Assembly (NCBI RefSeq): GCF_036370855.1
Contig: NC_088101.1
Coordinates: 6,579,501 to 6,643,500 of the forward strand
DNA length: 64,000 nt
Direction of reading: 5' to 3'
Origin: Dromaius novaehollandiae
Taxonomy: Eukaryota > Chordata > Aves > Casuariiformes > Dromaiidae
Shown: positions 21,780 through 34,989 of the stretch, one piece after another
How positions within the stretch are numbered: the stretch's first letter is position 1
Layout of the letters: the number at the start of each line of letters is the position of its first letter
Made by a program: the position numbers and the translations under genes
Notes under the pieces: generated by a model
Database searches by the model: none
What the model was told of the DNA's origin: nothing
What the model saw: the letters and a program-made list of their open reading frames with translations, nothing else

Positions 21780-21990
21780 AGACACTGTCTTCCACTTCCA
21801 GTGTTTATTCCACATTTGTACAATACTTGGAATATTTTATTCCATGTGTGTATTGAGTATGTACACTGTTAATATTGCATACATACTGAGTTTATCATAT
21901 TTATACTATATATAACATATAATACGCACTATTAAACTATGATATTAATATGCAAGCTGTGACAGTGATTGATTTATGACCTTGTCAGTC
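21780..21990. repeat. AT-rich tract of the composite block, copy 2
   Basis: This is AT-rich noncoding sequence. It starts like the other copies (CCAGTGTTTATTCCAC) and has TTTATT at 21804-21809. It then becomes a TATA-rich stretch with no clear counterpart in copies 1 and 3. It is shorter than copies 1 and 3, so it is truncated or replaced at its right end. Confidence 0.55.
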
Positions 21991-21999
21991 ACCACCATT

Positions 22000-23236
22000 G
22001 CTGTAATGAGGCCAAGCCCTAAGGAGCCAGAGCTGAGCTGTGAGGAGCCCGTGCTGTGCTCCCAGCAGGCTCCCAAGGAGGCCCAGAGCCAGGTGGGCCC
22101 AGGCAGGTCGTCCCCAGCCAGGAGCAGGGCAGGAGGGAGGCGAGCAGAGGCATCCTGCTGCGAGCAGGGAGCCAGGCAGCTTCTGTCTGGGAGGAAACAA
22201 ACCTCACACTGCCTTTCTGTGCCACAGTGCTCCCAGCTTCATTGCAGAGCGCAGAAAGGAGGTGCGAGGCCATTGTGTGGTGTCAGCAGCCCCTGGCCAG
22301 GACACAGAGACAGGCAGCAAGGCTGGAGCTGTTACTCACCAGTGACACAACCCTCCCAGGCTCCTTAGGGAGAAGGCACCAGGGGAAAATGCCCCCCCCT
22401 GGCTCACCAGGAAGCACCTCCGAGGTCCCTGTGGGGGTGAGAGGGGCCGGGATGCAGCCCCTGCTGCCGGACACGCTGTCTCAGGCTCTGCGCGCAGGCG
22501 GCAGCGTCCGAGAGCCGGTGCTGGGGCGATGCAGGGGCGTTTGCACTGGCCGTCCCAGACAGCACTGCTGGGACTCCTCTGTCCCTGGAAAAGTAAAAAG
22601 CAAAAAACAAACACAAAAAAGTAGTGCAGGGCATTTCAGGAGAGGCCCAGCACCACCACAAGCCACCCCCAGGCACCCGGCTTGGCCGTGCCCACCCCGC
22701 CGGGCACCCCGCAGCCCCCCACGCTCAGCACTGGGGCTGTGGCAGAGACACTGCAGCCCTGCCGCAGCCTCCCCGGGCAGAGCTGCCCCGCGGGGCTCGG
22801 CCTGAGCCCGGCAGCAGCCTGGGGGAAGGTTTTCAGCCAAAACAAAGAGCACTACAGGCCATAACGACAGGCATGTAAGAGCTCTCATTCCCAAGAGTCA
22901 GCAAAAGTTAGGGCTCATTCAAAAAAAACCAATAGATTTGAAAACTAGCTTTTCCACACTGCATCAAGCCACCTGAAGGGTATTCAGTCATACAAGCAAG
23001 TGGCCTGACTATTAACAAACAATTCAACAGAACAGAGGCTTAGAAATAACACCGAATCTTTGCAACAACTCATCTCAGTGTGGACTACAAATCGTATTTC
23101 CCCATTTCTGGTTGAAGACAGTAGGGACAGACAGGTCATAATCAGCCAAGTACAGCCACAGTTACAGGCCAGACCATTCGAGGAGACCCATCTCACTAAC
23201 TAGCCCCAAGCAGACACACAAACTGATCCACGTTAC
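22000..23236. other. Intergenic stretch without a recognised gene
   Basis: The GC-rich part (22000-22860) has many short open frames on both strands and no frame I recognise. On the minus strand a segment around 22336-22580 is preceded by a pyrimidine tract plus AG and followed by GTGAGT, so it is exon-like. Its product is unrecognised and it is not called. 22860-23236 is AT-richer and featureless. If the neighbouring G3BP2 fragment were complete, its RRM exons would lie here. They do not. Confidence 0.5.
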
Positions 23237-23339
23237 CTGGTCTAGGTCCTCGGGGTGGAAAACCTGGTCTTTCCCTTGGATGCTGTTCACGTACGCGAGG
23301 AGGCTGAGACTGAGCTTTGGGTTTAGTTTCAACTCTTGG
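23237..23339 (-). pseudogene. G3BP2: G3BP2 fragment, downstream exon (proline/arginine-rich segment)
   Basis: This 103 bp exon has a TTTCAG acceptor on the minus strand and ends in a G followed by GTAACG. Its translation is open and differs from the family sequence at only a few positions (for example T for A and H for R). It is the best-preserved piece of the fragment. Confidence 0.8.
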
Positions 23340-24849
23340 CTGAAACAGGAGGAAAAGACACATTATTAAACACCGTGTATTAAAGAAAAGCCCCAGTTAA
23401 AAAAAAAACAAAAAACAAACAAAAAAAAAACACACACACACCAAAAATCAGGCAAGACAGGTAAGCAGCATGCACAAGACAAACTCGGGAAGATATGCAT
23501 CCATGTCAATGTGTTTGTGTTTCGAAACTGATTTTTTTCCACCTCTATCAATTCCTCTGTACCAACCCAGGACTGCAGTGTTCAATTTTGTCTACTAAAA
23601 GGTGCAAAGCAAACATCTCTGAATCAGAACTTTTCCCCAAATGCACCGCTAAAGTGAACTTTCTGTGTTTGACCAGGCATTGAGACCCCCAATGCCCCAT
23701 AATTCAAGAATCCCTTGACCTGGCTAAACAACTGCCCCCCCCCCCCATAGATCAAATAAAGCTTCCTCATGCCAAGCTCAAAGTTGAAGGATTAGCAGGG
23801 GGTCCAAGACAAACATGAAGAGATGGAGAAATCACATTTTCCATTCAAGCCCCTGAAGGATTCTTTTTCTAGAGTGCTGGAGAAGTGCAAGGCAGCTACT
23901 GAAAAGCAAGAGGAAAACCAAACAAAAGCCTTCAGAAGCACATTTCTGATATAAAAAAAACCACCTGAAACAACAATTTCTACAGACTACCTGCTGAGAT
24001 TCCTCCTCAACTTTCGTTATGTCAAGGTCACAATGTACAGAGGACAACCTGGAAGTTCTCAGGAACAAGAACGTCTCAGTCAAACTTTTGCAAGTAAAAA
24101 ATGCCTTTAAAGGTATTTTGAAGAAGAGACAGACAGAACTTTCAAAACTATTTCCAAGCAGCCTGTTGGTTACTGAAGCAATTTCCAACCTTTTTCAAAA
24201 TCCATTTTTTGTACAACAGTCCAGCAGCTGCTGCTGCACTTGCTTATCATCTTGGAAAACCAAAATAATTTGTAGAAGCTACAAGATGAACACTAGCTTC
24301 CGAGTAAGGTTACACAAGGACAATGGCTATAAGCTCAGTCTATCAGACTGCCACTGAAAAGGAGTTCATGTTAAGCAGCTCCCTTGTTTTCCTTTGAGGA
24401 CTCAAGGCAACTGACAGTTGCAACTGGAGAACCCCCGAGAGGGAAAAAAAGACATGAAACACCCAGGTATTATGCACCAAATAAGTGTCTCGGTCCTCCT
24501 ATTGCTTGTGCTCTATTCAGCTAGGCATTACCTTGTCTTTCAAACATTTCTGGAATCAGTACTTCAACTCCAAGAATCAGCTGGAAAAATCATCATACCT
24601 CCTTCTGGCTCATAAGATCACCACCGTCTTTTACTCACACATCTTTACTGCATTAAAAATTACACCTCTGAAGAAAAACTCAAGATGTTTCCATCCTCCA
24701 TTGCTTAGACTCTTACTGCTATCAGGATTAAATACTCTTCCCCTACCCCAACCAGAGCAAAACTTTGCTAAGTCACTGATGTCCCTCTTCTAGATCTTGT
24801 TATAACAGAAAACCGCTTTGCAGTCCTGTGAACTTCTCACCTCCCACGT

Positions 24850-26300
24850 AAATACTTTCTCTATACCTAACCAAAAAGCAGCTCATCTCATTAGTTGCTT
24901 TCTAATCAGTACCACCCCCTTTCACAGAGAAAAGCTGCCTCAGTGCTCTCTGGTGCTGCTCAAAGATGTGAGCACTCCTGCAAATCTCTGCTCTGCCAAA
25001 AATACTGTAATCATTAGCAGCATCCCAAGGTTCCTGTAAAGAGCTGCCAGTTACAGTCCAAGCAGCAGCTAATTCAAAGACTAAAGGAGTGCTCAGCCCG
25101 GGAGCAAGTTATGCCACAAATCTCAACCTACCAGAGCCTTGAGAACAACTCCGGAAAAGATGACAGCGTCTCCGTTCGCTCCTAGAGCTCCAAAGGAGAA
25201 GGACATGGGCCTCTTTCTGCCACTGCAGTGCTACTGGCCATGACAGCAAAAGCAGTCAGCCACAAGCCTTTCCTCAGTTTGGAACAGAATACCCTCCTCA
25301 AACAGAGGAGGACGGGCAGAAAGGGCGAGACACGAGGTGGCTCCAAAGGCCGGTACAATTCTATTCCGGAAATCTTCAAGGTTTAAAAGCCTCTCCAGAG
25401 TGAGATGTTTGCCACACTGATGACACGTGCATGCAAAGAACCAACTAGCCAAGCAAAGCAACCAACCAACCCCACAAAACAAAGGAAAATGAAAAAAGCA
25501 CATCCCCTCACCTGGATTCCAGCAGTCAGGTTAGATGCATAGCTCAGACCGCTGCCACGCTGTCTCGGAGGCAAACAGGGACCACGTGAGAACTCTCTGA
25601 AAGGCACTCGTCAGTCACTTCCACAAAGGCATCACAGACTGACACAAGCTACCGAGCCAAAAACGCTAACCATCCTAAACCGAGAGAGGACGGAGCAGCT
25701 TTCAGAGCCTTCTCTTCAGTTAAACCTTGCTCCATAAAACTGAAGTCGGCCTTAAAATACCTTGGACTTCCAGCACAGTTATGTTTAATGCACAGATCCC
25801 TCCACAGAAAAAATTTAAAGTCTATTTAAAGTCTGAAGAGATTTTAGGTGGTGAGGTGAATGAAGCCTGTATAAACACCAACCTCATCTTGAGCTCACCA
25901 TTTCCAAGCCCAAAGGAAAGGGTCAAGGAGTACCCTGCCTGCCTCCCCACCACCACCTCTAGGACAGCTACGGTATGAATGCCAGCAGAAGGTCAGGATG
26001 GCTTTCCGTTTACAGTAAAGAGCAAGACATGCAGCTAATGAGTGCAGAACAAGTAAAGGCACTCTCGCAACAGGCAAGGGCATCTCTCCCTCTTGCAGCA
26101 GGTCATTTTTTTTTAAGCTCGTGGTAAAAGTCCAAGTGCCTGGTCTGCACCGGATCTCTGAGACTACTCACAAACACCAGCTATCCTGAGGTTAAAAACT
26201 AAGTCTCTTCTTTGCTGTAAAGAGAAGGTCCAACTTACCACTGCAGGTTGCTATTGGTCAGTGACAATTTCTAATCACCCACAAAGAGAAAAAGAGCAAG
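24850..26300 (-). repeat. Old inverted duplicate, left copy (partner 49600-51010)
   Basis: Read on the minus strand, this aligns by eye with 49.6-51.0 kb on the plus strand along most of its length, at perhaps 65-70 percent identity. Examples are the AGGCTTGTGGCTGAC segment near 25270 versus 50620, the CACTGACCAATAGCAACCTGCA segment near 26240 versus 49680, and the GCTCCCGGG segment near 25110 versus 50780. It lies inside the intron of the G3BP2 fragment. Homology runs through exon-like and non-exon sequence alike, which argues for a genomic duplication and not conserved exons. Confidence 0.65.
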
Positions 26301-27942
26301 GATTACCTCAGCCAGGAATGCCGACCTGTTTAACTTCACAGCTGTCAACAGATAGGACCTGAACGGGTTTTTATCTGAAACACTACACATGAAGTCCTCC
26401 AAGGTGTTCCGAGCTATACCAAGGAGGTTTCATTTAAAACTTGATAAAAGACGGGGAAAAAAACTGGAGCGATGGAAGGAGAGGGCTGAGACAAACAGTT
26501 TCTGGACTGTTTTGTAACATCACTGATGCTGGTTTGAGCAGCATCCCCTCCCCACCCACCGGTGCAATCTACTATCCTTGTTTACATGTACCAGACATTA
26601 ATGAAGGCAAGAGCACGGGAACAAACTGCTGCTGCTTTGTAACCCCTCGTAGAAATAGTTTGGGTGCCTTTTCCACCAGCTTTCTGCACACCGTGTCTGA
26701 AAAGCGTGCAAGAGAAGGAATTGAGAACAGACTATCCTGTCTCCAAAAGAGTTGAGAGAGTTATCCTGCCTGTTCCTGTTCCTCTCTTGTTCAAAAACTT
26801 CCATGCAAAATTACTTGAACATGAAGTCACAGCAAACGTAATCTAAAAGGTGGAAACCACAACGAGCTGCAGAGGCAACATAAAGAAGGTTCAGCTGGAC
26901 ACCTACAGCCTATAGTCTGTTCTCTGGACTAGATCATTTTAAATGATTCTTCAGTCATATTACAAAAATCTACTCTCTCTATTGCAACTAAAAGCACTGA
27001 AAAGCCTGTTCTGGTTTTGTATAAGGAAAACCTATTTTGCACTAAAAAAGAAGCACCGTTTTGACTGCTCAAATACCACCTGAATGCTCAAAGCCCTTTT
27101 GAAGCCGATGAAAGCAGACAGTCTTCCCAACTCCTTACACAGCCATCATCTGATTTTCATGACAACCTTGTCAGACCAGAAGCAATACCATACAAGGCAG
27201 ATTTTTCTTTTTTTTTAAAAAAACATGCTTTTGGCTGAAGAGCAATCCTAGACTGGTTCCTCTCTGTCAATAAAAAATGAAGAAACCACTGCAAAAACAA
27301 CAGCTGCAATAACACAGATGCCCTACTAAAAGTTGCAGTCTTTGTAAAAGGCTGGACATGAGCTGCGCGATATACGTGCCTGTGGAACACAGCGTCAGTA
27401 AAACAGATTAAAGCGCATGATGTTTTTTATTTCGAGGGCTCTTTGTTTACATGGAGGCAGCTGAATTGAGAGTCTCAGGTCATCTCACACCAAGTTTTTT
27501 GGCATGTGCAGGACATGAGCTACCACCCGGTCCAACTTTCTTTCTCTGGTCCTCTGAAAAATGGTGCAATCCCTTTTGCTGCTGGGGCACTTCTGCCAAC
27601 GAAATACCCCTTTCGCACACGCATTAGGAAACTACTATTTTGGGGGTTTTCTTGTGCTTTTTGTTGTTTTTCTTTTTAAGCCAAACCATATCCCAAAAAG
27701 ACAGGCCAAAGAAAAACCTTAGTAGTCATTTCCTGATTGCATATTAACAGCTTTTAACTTTACCACCACCCAAAGTTTCACCTGTTAAGTGTACGTGCCT
27801 TCAGCTGTGACAAGAAGGTGAGTGCATTAACATTGAAGACACAATTCATTTGTGAAATTTCAGCCATGCAATCTGATCTGTTAAGAACTGAAGCAGTTTG
27901 CAGAAGTAATGAGACAACCCAAGGTGTTCACAGAGGGGTTAC

Positions 27943-28039
27943 CTGTGAGACGGTGCTTTAACGTGGGGTGGAATTGCAGAGGAAGAAACAGACCCACCAG
28001 AGGCAGGTTTTTCCTGGTCACCGAAGCCCAAGAGAAAGC
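27943..28039 (-). pseudogene. G3BP2: G3BP2 fragment, upstream exon with frameshifts
   Basis: This exon is 97 bp. Its start matches the AFSWASVTSKNLPPSG region, but after about 40 bp the homologous reading continues in a different frame, and the final VSQ-type codons are shifted once more. Both splice sites look usable. At least two small indels are needed to explain it. Confidence 0.75.
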
Positions 28040-28329
28040 CTGCAGGAAACGCCACAAACCTGGGCTGCTCATCACAGCAAACCGCTGACATTCCTGCAGG
28101 GAAACTCGTCTGCTGAAAATACACTTTTGGTTCACATGCAGCTATTAAATCATTGCTGTGCTGGCATTACCTCGACGATACAGAAGGATTTGCAGTTCTA
28201 ACCAGCTGTGGACTCCAACAGCACAGATCGAGCAGGTACCGTACTCACTGCCACTATGTGAGTGAGCTCAGCTCCCTCAGCATCCCGAGATCGCTGCTTT
28301 CCGTGATGTAATCAAACCTAGGACTGAAG

Positions 28330-29045
28330 GCAGACGCTGCCCTGGGCGGGTGCGTGCCCTGGCTGCATTTAGTGCCACCGAGCCCAGCGGGACCTGCGCA
28401 CTGCCCCCCGCCACACCCCAGACCGCCCCATGCAGGTGACAGCAGCCAGGAGCCACGAGGCAGGAGGGGTGTTTCCTGGCCAGCAGCCGGGCACAGGCAC
28501 TCACCGGACACCGCCTCCCTCCCGCGCCGGCATCCCCCAGCGCTCCGTGTCCGGGCTGCGCTCCTCGCCACGGCTCAGGCTGAGCTTTCCCCGCTCAGCC
28601 GCTCCCGCGTGGCATCACCTGTGCTGGCAAAGGCCCTCGCGAGGGACCGGCCGCAGAGCCGCAGCGAGCAGGATCCGGCTCTCGCCCGAGCAGCAGCTCC
28701 CGCCCCAGCGCTGGGCTGGACCTCGGGATCTCGCTGTGATGGAGCAGCTGGGGATCACGGCCGCTCCCCACGAGGCTCCCGTCAGTCAGACACAGCCATC
28801 ACAGCACCACCGCCGCACACAGCACCACCGCAGCAGAGCCAACCCACACGACCGCGTTGCACAGGGCCCAGAGCCGCCCCCTCCGCAACCACCCTGTTGC
28901 AGCAGCGCCCGGTGCCAACGGCCCCTCCCTGCGTTACCGAGGCCCTCGGAGGAACAAGGAGCATCTCTGACCCCCAACAGCAGAAACCCTGCTCCCCTCA
29001 CGGGGAAAGCAGTAGAAATGCTTTGCCCAGGCTCGGCCGTGTAGC
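28330..29045. promoter_or_regulatory. GC/CpG-rich island inside otherwise AT-rich sequence
   Basis: CpG dinucleotides and GC content rise sharply between about 28330 and 29045 compared with both sides. No conserved coding frame is recognised. It could be a CpG-island promoter for a minus-strand transcript over the G3BP2 fragment, or a GC-rich repeat. Confidence 0.35.
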
Positions 29046-32000
29046 TCAGCAGCTGCTGTTCAGAGGGAAACACTGACACCTGATGAAAAGTTGTAGTTTA
29101 CAGAGCATGCCTTGCTCCTGATTTGGTCCTCTGATAGTCACTAACATTTTCCTTTCAGGTAAAACAATGACCTTTCATTCATGATAAATTAGCAGCTGCC
29201 TGTTACCTTCTCCAGGGTTAAGTGTTCCTGTACTCCAAGTCACCAGTTTTATTACACAAAGGCTGCAGCTGCAGTCCCTGTTTTCCAGGGCACTAAAACA
29301 CCCAGACCACCACCATCTGCTTTTTCACCATTTAAAAAATAAGGGCAAAGTCAGGACTAGCTTCTCTCTGACAGCCTGTACCTCAGGCATATGATCACCT
29401 CCAGAAATTAGATGCTTCTTCAGCCTATCTGTAAATCCACCTTCCTTCCATCCGCACAGCCTATGGGAAAGAGAGCACATCTCATGGCTCAGAAAGATGC
29501 AGACTTCAGAGTACTCCTTTGGAAGCTGCACTGAGTTCAGGGTTGGGGGTAATACTCATGTTAATTCATTGAAGAAAAGGTTGAGGCCAAACCAGAGGAC
29601 TTGGAGCATTTAAAAAGCAAGAACAGCAGTGTTCTGCCACTGGGAGAGGACACAGCTACCTAGAGGCCTTGATCTCTGAGAGCTCCTAAAGGAAAAGACT
29701 GGGATTTCTGCAATAAGAAAAGATCACTGCAAAGCAGCACCTAGTGACAAATGCTGCAATGTCTCTGGGATGTGATTTCCATGCCTGCTGCTTAGGTCTT
29801 TCATCTAACTAGACATTATCTGCTCTTCTCACTGTATACATCAGTTTCCTTCCACAAAGATGTCAACATGGCACCATCAAGAGGACCCAGTACGCCCATG
29901 TTTGCTTAGGCTGCATAACCACATTCATTCTGCATTGAGTTCCTCTAGTCTATCTAAACAGAAAAACTGTATTTATCAACAAAGTACTCCAGCATCTTAC
30001 AAAAAGCCCTCTCCTTTTGTGTCACAGTTCACTCAGACTGTTTCAAGGGTTTAATTCTCTCCCCTTCTCTGGTGCCTGGCAGACCCTGCTTTGCCTCACG
30101 CGGCAATGCTTCTTCATTACCTACAATGCTTGCAGTGCTTTACCGTGACATTTCAAATGCTGCAGTTACAGCCTTTCCAGGGGAACTGAACCACAGGCTC
30201 TCTGTGAAGGTAGCCATGGCTCAAATCTTATGAAATCCTGCAATCAAGAGAGATGAACAGCTGTCTGAGGAAGGGGGGGAGGCAGGAGGGGCGTTTAATT
30301 TAGGGCCATCGTACCTGCGGCACAGACTCTTTTCTGCGCCTCTCCACAGCAGACGAACCAGCATCCACTTGTCATCTGACCCGTCATTCATGGACTGCCT
30401 GGATTAGTGTCTTCTGTTCGTTTTGGCTGCAGTCTGTTGGGAGAAAAAGTTATTCGGGGTGGGAAAACTAGAAGCAACAAAAGCAACGACTCTGTCTTTG
30501 ACAAGCTGCTCCACTACTACTCTTTCTTTCTTTCGTCCTCTGGCTGTTGAAGGCAGCCCCTTCCCTTTGGAGCGCAGCTCCGGCTCGTGGCTGACACCCA
30601 TCCTCACCTCAGTCTCCGGGATTTGGGGCTGCTTGCTGGAAAAGATTTTAGCCTTTGTCGGATGCTGTGAGTACACGCTTGCAATGTACCTTGTATTTTC
30701 TTTCAGGAGCATAAAACTGAAGAGGAAGACCACCCTTCACATCATCTCAGCAGCTCCACTTTCTCTGCCACAGAATAAAGAGCAACACTCGTATTTTTTT
30801 TCCCCCTTCAAATTACAGCACAGCTTTAAGCCGTGTTCCTCCATGTTTGCCAAAGTGTTTCCAAGTCTTAGGCATCTGTTTTTTCAGAGAGCAGGTGAAA
30901 AGCTTAGCTCCCAGTAAAATGCATGAAGTCTGAAAAAGAGGTCATCTCAGAAATCTGTTATGTAACACATCTTTAAAGAAGCTATTTCTCTCTATGTCTG
31001 GCAGCACCCGTTGCCAATTGAGACAAGAAAGGAGCACTTCTGGGAAGGGGATGCGCTGGTTCTGCTCAGCAGAGCATCCGGAGAGGAGCACAGAGTCTCT
31101 CAGGAAAAGCCTGAAGGCTTACCGTGAGGACATGGGACACATCAAATGATGCACAACATACAGACAGAGCCATGAATCCACCTGACCTTCACTTTCTGAT
31201 TTCTTCTGATCTAATGAAAATGCTAAACAAGGCAGGATTTGGTAGGTACAGTAAGTTCCCATTATAATAATAACTATAATAATTTATATTTAATTATTAT
31301 AATAATTTCTGTGGCTCTTTGATACCCGCATATATTTATACACTTGTCCAAACCTAAACTATATTTCCTCCTTAATGAAAACCTGGTAATTTTTCCCATC
31401 AGCCTGGGTGGCTTGCTCTTTACAACTCTGTAGTCCAAGCGTCTAATCCTGCAAGATAGTGCTTACAGTAGTTGGTTCAATTAAAACCTAGTTGCATCTC
31501 TCCTACTTTCAACATTCATTATTTTGAAATACAAAGACTACTTTTAATTCTCTCTCCTCCTTCAAGAGTATTTTCCCAAAACACAGATTTGCATGAAGAA
31601 ATTTGGATACAAATAGGCACTGCGTGATCCTGACCATTCTCCGCAGTACAGCAGCATTTCACAGAGCAGAGGGTCACTGCCAGGGGGTCTGAGTCTCTCC
31701 GCTTTGCAGCCTAACACCAAAATCTTTCTCTTTTGTTTCATGGGAACCTCGGGAAGCCACAGTCAGGACTGGCGCCTCGCTGGGCTAGAGGGTGGATAAG
31801 CAGCTGTGAGGACGGGGGAAAGTTTGCAGTCCTCCCTGCTTTTTCCAGTGCACATCTATTTCCTTATGAAAAGCGTTAACAGCTGCTCCAGATGAGTTCT
31901 GGTAGTTCTAGAGACAAGCACTTTGAGGTGCTTTGGGCAAATATACCCGATCTTGCTCTGCAAAGACTTTTCACATTAGATTAATCCACTCTTCACATCA

Positions 32001-34985
32001 ACTGAACAAACCAGCAAGGCTGGCAGTCCTTTGACATGGGCACCTGCCTCTTGCAATATGGATTAAAGTCATAAGACTCATTTCTTACATACCAGAGGAC
32101 CTTTCTGAGAGCATCACAGACACCTTGGCTGTGCCGGGCCAGAGCCAACGAGCAGGGGGTGAAAACTCCCCATTTCACAACAAACCCCTGCAGCCGTCCC
32201 ATCCATCCTGTCAGCACAATGTTGGATTCTGTTCCAGGGAGCCCCTTCTCCATCCTTCTTCAAAGAAAGGTGCGTTTCCTCCTTACCGGGGTTCTGCGAG
32301 AAAGAAGAGCTACACTGTAAAAAAAACACTGCTATCACTGCTAGATAAAAACAATCTTGCTGCTTTAGAGGAAATAAAGCACAGAACACAACTGCAAAGT
32401 GAACTCCTTGGCGGTCAGCTGGATCGGGCAAAGCTCCTTATCCTTCAGGTAGTCCAAAAAATTACATATTTTAATGCTTGACAAGAGGTGGCATGCTGAG
32501 CATAAATGCCCTAGATGCTGAGACAGCTAAAGAAATGTTTCCATTTCCAGCAACTTCTTTGGTTAACTCTTTGACACTTGAAATAAAAAAAAATGCAGAC
32601 AAGTTCATTAAATACAGCCCCTGGTACATCTGATCACTTCATGGTATGATGTCACATGCCTACTGCTAATACCTAGGAAAGACAGAAAACCCATCATCAC
32701 GTGCTGAACCTAAGGACTTCTGCTCCCAAAACGCTCTTTCCTATAAATTTCTATGAACTGATGAAGAAACAGCAGCAACAGAAACAAGACCTGTGTGTCA
32801 CCTACCCCAATCAAGTAAGCACACAATGTCTTTTTCCCAGGTTTTACACTAACCAGTCATCATGATGAGTGTGACTATGAAACCCAACCAGGATACACCT
32901 CCCTAGGCCTCCTGCCCACTTACAGCCATCCCTTGCACTGCCAGTGCAATGAATCAGTTTCAGACTGCCAGTTCACAGAAAATCCTATGCCCACAGGCTT
33001 TTCTGCAGCCTTGTTGAAAGCCATGACCCCAGAGCAGACCTTAGCTTCCTTTTGGTTCATGTTTCCAGCCCCACCACCCCCATATGCTCCCTGCTGAAAG
33101 CTGAGGGGGAATTGGAGGACTGCAGGGCTCAGGCCCACAAGCTCATTTCTAGAAACCCCACTCACACCAACAGGAAGCTGCAGGCAGTTCCCATGCTCAG
33201 CAGGGACACAGTCTTTTACATGGGGCTTTGTGGTGGCAGTGGGCAACAGAAGAGGAACAGCAAGGAGGAAGACTGCTGGTGACCAGGGCAGAGCTCTCTA
33301 GGGAACAGGAGGATCCCTCCTGGGCCTCATGTGCAGGATACAACCGGATTTAGGTCTCTCTGGGCACACAGGGAGAGCAAAAGCTGGGGGAATTGGCTGC
33401 CAGCTTGAGCTTTGTGCAGTGGGTCAGGACACAGCTGCAGGCAGCAGAGATCTTGATTGCACCCTCTACCCCACCCAGGGGTCCAGCCTCAGGAGGGAAC
33501 CCAGCATGCTCCCCATGCAGCCTCCCCCTCCCCTCAGCCCCCCACACCACAGCAGCTGTGGGCTTCCCCACTGTGTCCAGGCTTCAGGAAGCTCAGGGCT
33601 CCCACACTGGCAGACCTCATGCCTCCAGAGCAGGACACAGCTGCACCCATGGTGGAAGAGAAAAGGAGGGAGCAAGGGAACCCCTGTGGCTGTACCACTG
33701 CACAACCCACTCCTGCACCCACAGAGTGGCAGCTGCTCTTTCCTCCAAGGCTCCTCCCAAATGCTCTCTCTACACCTAGCAGATGAACAGTGGTAGCTCC
33801 TGGGCCAGGAGGACAGTCCAAAGCAGCTGACCTGGCAGCTGTCCCCAGCTGCTCTCCACACTGCTGAAAGCAGCTGTCATGTACAGATGAGAGAAAGAAA
33901 AGTCTCCTACTTGCACAAATACAGCATATCACAATCACAACACACAGGGTTATCCCCACTGGTTGTGGAGCCTTGTCTGGAAACCACTTAATTATATGTG
34001 GGTCTACTCCCTTCCAGCAAGCACACATCTGCCAGCTGAGCAATAGCTTGAGATCCAGGCACTTGACACCTTCCAGGGATAGCTCCATTTTTTCCTCTTT
34101 TCCTCAGGCTGACAGAAGAAACAAGTTACTTTGTAGACACACCCAGCACTTGCTGAGGCACCCTTTCCACTGGGGGTCCATTTTATGCTTGGTAGTTTTC
34201 AGTGAAACATGATCCATCATCAATGGACCCTTATCACTAGGCCTTAAGGCAGTCAACACTGCTCCATGAAGTCCAGTTGCATCAGAAAGTGGAATGACTT
34301 ATGGTTTGAAGGCTGGAGAAACAATCCCTATGTGTAGCTCTCTGTGCTAAAGAGATGCTGCTCCCTTTCCACAAACCACCTTTGGAAGATGTAGATAATG
34401 CCATAAAGTTTCCTGGGACAATGTCCATCCAACTGTCTCAGCTGAAGCCCAGTTCAATCACTAGTCTTGGTTTGATGCATAACAAAGACAAAGAGCAACC
34501 CATGCATCTGGCCTGAAAGGATATTTTCCTGTTTCCACAGGCTCCAGGACAACCCCCAGTGTGTTTTGCATGCTCATCACCAAATGCCAGAAGCACTGCA
34601 TTGGCATTTCCAGGAGCTAACAGGTAGCACAGCTGTTTGGGGGCCTGAGTGTGAGACACCCAATCCCTGTCCACAGCAGGCTTTTCAGACCACACTGTGG
34701 ACACAGCTGCATGGAGGAGGCAGAACATGCCCAGGCCAAGCAGTGCTGCAGGAGCTTTGGGTCCCAGCAGCTGCCTCAGTCATACCCAGGCTTGAGGAGT
34801 ACAAGGCTTGGCTGCGCAGGCTGACTGGAACACACCAAGGAAAAGATGTCTTCTTCAGCTCTGGGGCTTGCCTGAAGAGCTCTGCCCTTTTCTTAGTAGT
34901 CCCCATATGAAGGACAGGCCAAGGGCAGGATATGGCCTCAGCTGTAAGGAATTGCAGCACATCTGCTAAGGAAAAAGACATCTTG
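29046..34985. other. Unique, mostly AT-rich sequence without a recognised gene
   Basis: Only short, unconvincing open frames are present. A pure ATT/ATA stretch lies at about 31260-31310. A GC-richer segment at 33300-33860 has overlapping open frames on both strands but no recognisable product. I found no further G3BP2 exons, which would be expected here on the minus strand if the gene were complete. Confidence 0.5.
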
Positions 34986-34989
34986 GTGA

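Larger units (their letters stand above)
23237..28039 (-). pseudogene. G3BP2: G3BP2 fragment (two exons, out of frame), stress-granule protein gene remnant
   Basis: Two minus-strand exons of G3BP2 are recognisable. The upstream one (27943-28039) encodes the AFSWASVT segment before the PxxP region, behind a TGCAG acceptor and before a GTAACC donor. The downstream one (23237-23339) reads [19 protein letters not shown] followed by a [14 protein letters not shown] stretch, nearly identical to known G3BP2 and fully open. The first exon has lost frame. AFSWASVTRKNLP is in one frame and SGGSVSSSAIPPHVKAP in another, and its end is again shifted relative to the next exon. No NTF2-like, RRM or RGG exons were found. 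G3BP2 nucleates stress granules. Because an intron of about 4.6 kb is kept, this is a decayed segmental duplicate and not a processed copy. Confidence 0.75.

Noticed and set aside
22336..22580. Minus-strand exon-like segment with an acceptor and a GTGAGT donor
   Set aside because: More than one frame is partly open and none is recognisable. It does not match any G3BP2 exon although it lies downstream of that fragment. It remains only a possibility.
28060..34900. Search for further G3BP2 exons (NTF2-like, acidic region) on the minus strand
   Set aside because: No segment translates to recognisable G3BP2 sequence. A QPQIPETE-type exon-like piece near 30610-30660 does not belong to the family.
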